Under the pieces are notes generated by a model, which was not told the DNA's origin, did not search any database, and was given only the letters and a program-made list of their open reading frames with translations. Shown in pieces: positions 5,877-8,608 of a DNA stretch of 8,608 nt; the stretch's first letter is position 1; each line of letters starts with the position of its first letter. Source of the stretch: Chitinophagales bacterium (GTDB lineage: Bacteria > Bacteroidota > Bacteroidia > Chitinophagales > UBA2359); the NCBI GenBank assembly GCA_020629335.1, contig JAHDDN010000227.1, positions 1 through 8,608 of the forward strand, read 5' to 3'. A program made the translations under genes and the position numbers.

Positions 5877-5887
5877 AAGTATTACTT
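5877..5887. promoter_or_regulatory. Possible operator of the toxin-antitoxin operon
   Basis: AAGTA-T-TACTT is an 11-bp dyad ending 19 nt before the antitoxin ATG. Autorepression at such a site is usual for type II toxin-antitoxin operons, but an AT-rich dyad this short can arise by chance. Confidence 0.3.
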
Positions 5888-5906
5888 AACAAGAACTTTC
5901 ATAAAT

Positions 5907-6104
5907 ATGGATATTACCCAATTAGAGAAAAACACGCTTAAAGAAATGATAGTGCTAATCTTAAAAGAAGATAAAGAATTGCTTAAAGAAATTATTAGAG
6001 AAGTATTAATAGAGGAAGATCCCAATCAAAGAGCCAGTAAAATAGAAAAAATGATCGATGAGGACTTCGAGAAATACAATGAGGTTTTTAAAGCATTAGC
6101 CTAA
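5907..6104 (+). CDS. Antitoxin of the Doc-type toxin-antitoxin pair
   Basis: This 65-aa acidic, helix-rich protein is judged an antitoxin from its size and its position 1 nt ahead of a Doc toxin gene. It has no clear DNA-binding N-terminal domain of the Phd/YefM kind. Residues 10-36 form an amphipathic charged helix (KEDKELLKEIIREVLIEE). The C-terminal stretch IDEDFEKYNEVFKALA (about 50-65) resembles the F-x-x-[YF]-x-x-x-F-x-x-L-A tail of antitoxins paired with Doc-like toxins, the part expected to wrap around the toxin and block its active site. The ATG at 5907 has only a weak A-rich binding site. Low-similarity small antitoxins diverge fast, so the family name is left open. Confidence 0.7.
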   Translation: MDITQLEKNTLKEMIVLILKEDKELLKEIIREVLIEEDPNQRASKIEKMIDEDFEKYNEVFKALA

Positions 6105-6105
6105 T

Positions 6106-6570
6106 ATGAATTACTTACAGAAAGATCATATTATTCTCATCAATCGAAAAACCTGTTTAAAACATGGCGGGAATTTTATTCCTCCTTTTAATTTTCACAA
6201 TGAGGAGCCTCTTAATTATTTGATTGATGCTGTCGAGGCAGAAATGTTTGGTGCCCCCTTATACGACGGTATTGATAAGAAAGCCGCATTGTATATGTTT
6301 AGCATCATTAGTAATCATGTTTTTCAAGATGGTAATAAAAGAACGGGCTTAGAATCTGCCATTCTCTTTTTAAGGTTAAATGGTGCGAATTTACAAGAGG
6401 AACTTGTTCAAGTAAAAACGGAAGATGGCAAATTAATTCCACAAAAAGGCACTAACAGCACTGAAATCTTAATTGAATTTACCTTAGAAGTCGCTGCTGG
6501 AAAAATCAGCTTAGAAGAATGTACTTTATGGTTTTCAAAAAACATTATTTGGGAAGACCTTGTTCAATAA
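6106..6570 (+). CDS. doc: Death-on-curing (Doc) family toxin, Fic fold
   Basis: This is a type II toxin of the Doc branch of the Fic superfamily. Phage P1 Doc phosphorylates elongation factor Tu and stops translation; the same reaction is likely but not shown here. The 154-aa protein has the Doc-form active loop HVFQDGNKRT at residues 71-80, matching H-x-F-x-[DN]-[AG]-N-K-R, with catalytic H71 and the K78 that separates Doc kinases from AMP-transferring Fic proteins (HPFxxGNGR). The helix GLESAILFLRLNG (81-93) follows, as in Doc. The length is somewhat above P1 Doc (126 aa). It begins 1 nt after the antitoxin stop, so the two are surely cotranscribed. It is convergent with the gene at 6622-7218. 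All key residues are present, so it is probably active. Confidence 0.9.
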   Translation: MNYLQKDHIILINRKTCLKHGGNFIPPFNFHNEEPLNYLIDAVEAEMFGAPLYDGIDKKAALYMFSIISNHVFQDGNKRTGLESAILFLRLNGANLQEELVQVKTEDGKLIPQKGTNSTEILIEFTLEVAAGKISLEECTLWFSKNIIWEDLVQ

Positions 6571-6621
6571 CATCAATACAAACATTCATCGTTCGTCATT
6601 TATAATTCATCATTAAGAACA

Positions 6622-7218
6622 TTATTCATCTTTTATTGTTAAAACGTATTTCATCAACTCATCAAAGCCTTTCGCTTCCTTAAATTTATGATCCCGATAA
6701 GCCGTACACAAAAACTGTATCTTAATCGGCTGATCATCATGAAAAAGCTGTTCTATCGTAATATTGCCGAATAATTGCTCGGCTATGTCTTTCCCTATAT
6801 TGAGTCGATAGCTCGGTTTTAAATAATGCCGCTCTTTGCGTTCTACATGATTTTCTCTTACAAAATTTCGTACATCCGACATATAAGTACGGTACTCCAT
6901 CTCCAACATCCTCTCCTTTAACCAATCAAAGAAATAGCTAAATTCCAACTTTTCATCTGATTCTCCAAAATGAAAGATAAAACCTGTAGATGCTCTATGA
7001 TTCAGTAGCATGACGTCAGGGTGATTACTAGCAAGGCCATGATAAGCTTTCATGGATTGCTGGAGCTTCTCTAAAAAAGCATTGTTCTTCCCTTTAGCTT
7101 TCCATTGATCGTATGCGTTTACATATGATGCCGCTCGTTTTAATTGCTCTCTCACGATAGGCACATTTGCTTTTTCTTGCTTCTGAAATAGGTCTTTGAA
7201 AAATTGCTTTAAATTCAC
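6622..7218 (-). CDS. Hypothetical protein, not recognised
   Basis: I do not recognise this 198-aa protein. It is soluble, rich in charged and aromatic residues, with no signal peptide or membrane segment. The N-terminal third is predicted helical (KQFFKDLFQKQEK, REQLKRAASYVNAYDQWK). A middle part, FIFHFGESDEKLEFSYFFDWL (residues about 80-100), looks like beta strands leading into a helix. No catalytic motif stands out. The start is GTG at 7218-7216: an in-frame stop lies 12 nt upstream and the next internal ATG is at residue 56, so GTG is the best choice although its binding site is weak. It is divergent from the Rieske gene and convergent with doc; the 51-nt gap to doc holds ATTCATC repeats but no terminator. 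Base composition and codon use look like the neighbours. Confidence 0.7.
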   Translation of the reverse strand: MNLKQFFKDLFQKQEKANVPIVREQLKRAASYVNAYDQWKAKGKNNAFLEKLQQSMKAYHGLASNHPDVMLLNHRASTGFIFHFGESDEKLEFSYFFDWLKERMLEMEYRTYMSDVRNFVRENHVERKERHYLKPSYRLNIGKDIAEQLFGNITIEQLFHDDQPIKIQFLCTAYRDHKFKEAKGFDELMKYVLTIKDE

Positions 7219-7282
7219 GATATTGTTTGTTTAGCATATTAAACGCACAAACTTGTACTTTGTTGACTAGTAAAATTTGCAG

Positions 7283-7630
7283 ATGGAATACCAATGGAAA
7301 AAAATCACGACTCCCCTTCATTTAGACAGCTTGCATCAAGGGAAGGTACTCAAGATACGATTAAATAACAAAGATTTATTCTTGACCTATCATCAAGAGC
7401 AGTATTTTGCAGGCGATGCTAAATGTCCTCATGCTGGTGGGCCTTTATATGGTGGAAAGTGTTCTCATGCAGGAACGGTCGTATGTCCGTGGCACCGTTA
7501 TGAGTTTAGCTTATCTAGTGGTAGAACTACTAATGGGGAAGGTTATTATATCAATACTTATCCTGTTGAGAAAAGGGAGAAAGGGCTCTATGTGGGTTTC
7601 CCTATCAAAAAATGGTGGGAGTTTTGGTAG
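7283..7630 (+). CDS. Rieske [2Fe-2S] ferredoxin-like protein
   Basis: This is a small cytoplasmic electron carrier with a Rieske-type 2Fe-2S cluster. The 115-aa protein has the two ligand loops CPHAGGPL (C48, H50) and CPWHRYEF (C68, H71), a C-x-H-x17-C-x2-H spacing typical of Rieske ferredoxins and the NirD-like group. The first ligand loop continues G-G-P-L, the second ends in Y-E-F as in soluble members. There is no signal peptide or membrane anchor, so it is not the cytochrome bc1 Rieske subunit. The ATG at 7283 is preferred over the TTG at 7277. Its partner oxidoreductase is not in the window. The murF-like gene starts 31 nt later and may be cotranscribed. Confidence 0.87.
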   Translation: MEYQWKKITTPLHLDSLHQGKVLKIRLNNKDLFLTYHQEQYFAGDAKCPHAGGPLYGGKCSHAGTVVCPWHRYEFSLSSGRTTNGEGYYINTYPVEKREKGLYVGFPIKKWWEFW

Positions 7631-7661
7631 TACTTAAGGAATCCTTATTTAAACACAGAGT

Positions 7662-8608
7662 ATGCAGTATGATATGAATAACATTGCGAAGATTATCAAA
7701 GCCGAAAATCTTCGTATTAAAAATAATAGCAAAATCACCCAATTGCTTTTGGATAGTCGTAAGTTAGGCTTAGCTGAGGAAGGTTTGTTTTTTGCCATCA
7801 AAGGGCCTACTCATGATGGGCATCACTATATACAGCAATGCTATGAAAAAGGAGTACGCAATTTTGTGGTCCAAGAAAAACCAGACTTAAGGGCTTTTCC
7901 TAAGGCCAATTTTTTATTAGTAGATGATAGTGTGACTGCTCTGCAAAAATTAGTGGCTCATCATCGTTCCCAATTTCAGTACCCAGTCATTGGGATTACG
8001 GGTAGTAATGGCAAAACGATTATTAAAGAATGGTTATTTCAACTGCTGTGGCAGGATTATGATATTGTGAGAAGTCCTAAGAGTTATAACTCTCAGGTGG
8101 GAGTTCCGCTATCGGTATGGGAGATGGATGCTCACCATCAAATGGGTATTTTTGAAGCAGGTATTTCGCAGCTTGGAGAAATGGAACACTTGGCTCCCAT
8201 CATACAAGCAGACATTGGTATACTCAGCAATATACAGTCTGCCCATGATGAAGGTTTTGATAATCGCACCCAAAAGTTAGTGGAAAAACTTAAATTATTT
8301 GACTCAACCAAATGGCTGTTTTATTGTGCAGATCATTTACTCATTCGGTCCTACCTTCATCAACATCCTATCAAAGCGAATACCCTTAGTTGGGGGAAAC
8401 ATACATCCGCTGATTTAAAAATAAAACGATTAAGGAAGAAAGCAGATGGCACCCACTTACTACTACAGTATGGAGAGAAAATATTCCCTCTGCTCCTCCC
8501 TTTTTCAGATGAAGCCTCTATAGAAAATGCGCTGCACTGCTGCCTACTACTACTGCATTTAAAATACGATACGAGCATTATTAATGAGCGAATGCAAAAG
8601 CTCAATCC
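7662..8608 (+). CDS. murF: MurF, UDP-MurNAc-tripeptide:D-Ala-D-Ala ligase (partial; probable MurF-Alr fusion)
   Basis: MurF is the cytoplasmic Mur ligase that adds D-Ala-D-Ala to UDP-MurNAc-tripeptide using ATP, the last soluble step of peptidoglycan precursor synthesis. Only the first 315 codons are present; the frame is open to the window edge. Visible motifs are DSRKL and FFAIKGPTHDGH in the N-terminal UDP-substrate domain, the P-loop GITGSNGKT (residues 111-119), SYNSQVGVPLS (141-151), EAGISQLGEME (165-175) and NIQSAHDEGF (190-199). In Bacteroidota this sequence type normally continues into an alanine racemase domain, giving about 800 aa; whether it does here cannot be seen. The ATG at 7662 is chosen because MQYDMNNIAKII aligns with the usual short lead before I-A; an in-frame ATG at 7674 is the alternative. 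The binding site is weak. Confidence 0.9.
   Translation, partial: MQYDMNNIAKIIKAENLRIKNNSKITQLLLDSRKLGLAEEGLFFAIKGPTHDGHHYIQQCYEKGVRNFVVQEKPDLRAFPKANFLLVDDSVTALQKLVAHHRSQFQYPVIGITGSNGKTIIKEWLFQLLWQDYDIVRSPKSYNSQVGVPLSVWEMDAHHQMGIFEAGISQLGEMEHLAPIIQADIGILSNIQSAHDEGFDNRTQKLVEKLKLFDSTKWLFYCADHLLIRSYLHQHPIKANTLSWGKHTSADLKIKRLRKKADGTHLLLQYGEKIFPLLLPFSDEASIENALHCCLLLLHLKYDTSIINERMQKLN

Noticed and set aside
8360..8605. Minus-strand open frame of 81 codons
   Set aside because: It is a shadow of the murF coding sequence, whose P-loop and other motifs are on the plus strand.

Overview
The window looks like a chromosomal piece of a low-GC Bacteroidota genome, most likely from the Saprospiria/Chitinophagia side of the phylum (inference from protein style; not tested). 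Reasons: the MurF N-terminal domain has the form found in the Bacteroidota MurF-alanine racemase fusion, ribosome binding sites are weak and A-rich, the promoter before recN fits the Bacteroidota TTG / TAnnTTTG pattern, and the intergenic DNA is full of short palindromes.

Layout. 1-347: a repeat-packed stretch (a GTAG-type REP hairpin, several tiny hairpins with 3-nt loops, tandem GACCATCGACC units) that runs into the 3' end of a bile acid:sodium symporter family gene (323-1204, minus). 1205-1474: divergent intergenic region with a folded, possibly regulatory leader. 1475-2800: pyruvate dehydrogenase E2. 2801-3313: no gene; a 17-bp perfect stem-loop, a 211-bp composite repeat (copy A) and a strong intrinsic terminator. 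3314-3709: small CoA-binding protein. 3861-5525: RecN. 5525-5811: one truncated and one full REP hairpin, then copy B of the 211-bp repeat in opposite orientation. 5907-6570: a two-gene Doc-type (Fic fold) toxin-antitoxin operon. 6622-7218 (minus): unrecognised soluble protein. 7283-7630: Rieske ferredoxin-like protein. 7662-8608: N-terminal part of MurF (probable MurF-Alr fusion), cut by the window end.

The genes are mostly unrelated housekeeping functions (transport, acetyl-CoA formation, DNA repair, cell wall) and do not form one pathway. The accessory signal is in the gaps. The two 211-bp copies have equal length and about 31 differences, 29 of them in one 86-nt interior. At least eight positions of the predicted helix changed as matched pairs that keep Watson-Crick pairing. 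That is direct evidence for selection on a folded structure. Each copy also carries a GTAG+hairpin unit, like REP sequences, inside a larger perfect palindrome. This composite element is the best candidate here for something poorly described.
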